Source: an uncultured Oscillospiraceae bacterium (GTDB lineage: Bacteria; Bacillota; Clostridia; Oscillospirales; Oscillospiraceae). Taken from it: 5,661 nucleotides of DNA. The stretch covers positions 1 through 5,661 of the forward strand of contig CALWWH010000170.1 in assembly GCA_944385195.1 (NCBI GenBank). The letters are read 5' to 3'. Positions 5,602 through 5,661 of this stretch are shown here, one piece after another. Position numbers and translations under genes: made by a program. The notes below the pieces were generated by a model that worked only from the letters and a program-made list of their open reading frames with translations, searched no databases and was not told the DNA's origin. Position 1 is the first letter of the stretch, and every line of letters begins with the position of its first letter.

Positions 5602-5661
5602 TTATGCGCTCTCCAGCACAGATTTGAGGATGGCCAGGCCCTTGTCAATCTCCTCGTAGCT
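5602..5661 (-). CDS. C-terminal end of a protein, probably a class-III PLP aminotransferase (ArgD-like); truncated by the window edge
   Basis: Only the last 19 codons and the TAA stop are present, reading SYEEIDKGLAILKSVLESA. This amphipathic tail resembles the last helix of class-III aminotransferases such as acetylornithine aminotransferase, which often end with an 'EEIDeGlaIL..vL' pattern. The coding frame is supported by the terminator placed immediately after its stop. The family assignment rests on a very short stretch and is tentative; other fold-type-I aminotransferases have similar tails. Confidence 0.5.
   Translation of the reverse strand, partial: SYEEIDKGLAILKSVLESA

Noticed and set aside
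5352..5648. Minus-strand open frame crossing from the upstream gene's end into spoIIE
   Set aside because: It crosses a perfect intrinsic terminator and overlaps both flanking genes in another frame; composition is Arg/Pro/Ala-rich shadow sequence.

Overview
The window looks like chromosomal DNA from a GC-rich, endospore-forming member of the Firmicutes (class Clostridia, most likely the Oscillospiraceae / Flavonifractor-like gut lineages). The reasons are a SpoIIE homologue, an S11 D,D-peptidase carrying SLH-like repeats of the type common in that family, strong AGGAGG-type ribosome binding sites, and short intrinsic terminators. All supported genes lie on the minus strand, so the natural reading order is from base 5661 down to base 1. 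The lineage is inferred from style and gene content only.

Layout in transcription order. (1) 5602-5661 holds the last 19 codons of a protein, probably a class-III PLP aminotransferase of the ArgD type, closed by a textbook intrinsic terminator (5554-5588). (2) 5380-5553 is a regulatory spacer. It has an extended -10 promoter with an unusually long 21-bp spacer, a near-consensus Spo0A box about 75 bp upstream of the start point, and three head-to-tail imperfect repeats that run from the -35 into the upstream region. (3) 3427-5379 encodes SpoIIE, the membrane-bound PP2C-type phosphatase that activates sigma-F in the forespore. (4) 3138-3426 is a long, GC-rich, foldable spacer with a strong bidirectional-looking hairpin (3212-3250) and the promoter of the next gene. 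(5) 1773-3137 encodes a MATE-family efflux transporter. (6) 1671-1772 contains a near-consensus sigma-A promoter and a perfect 9-bp GC hairpin that begins at the predicted transcription start. (7) 141-1670 encodes a secreted S11 serine D,D-peptidase with a C-terminal SLH-like anchor, followed by a terminator (30-74).

The genes appear to be separate transcription units rather than one operon: each has its own recognisable promoter, and terminators or hairpins lie between them. SpoIIE and the D,D-peptidase both touch sporulation or cell-wall biology, but nothing here ties the MATE transporter to either. I see no mobile element, CRISPR array, tRNA or rRNA, and no convincing new multi-gene system. 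The most interesting points are the S11 enzyme whose second catalytic motif reads Ser-Ala-Cys instead of Ser-x-Asn, the exactly placed 5'-terminal hairpin on its mRNA, and the spoIIE control region.
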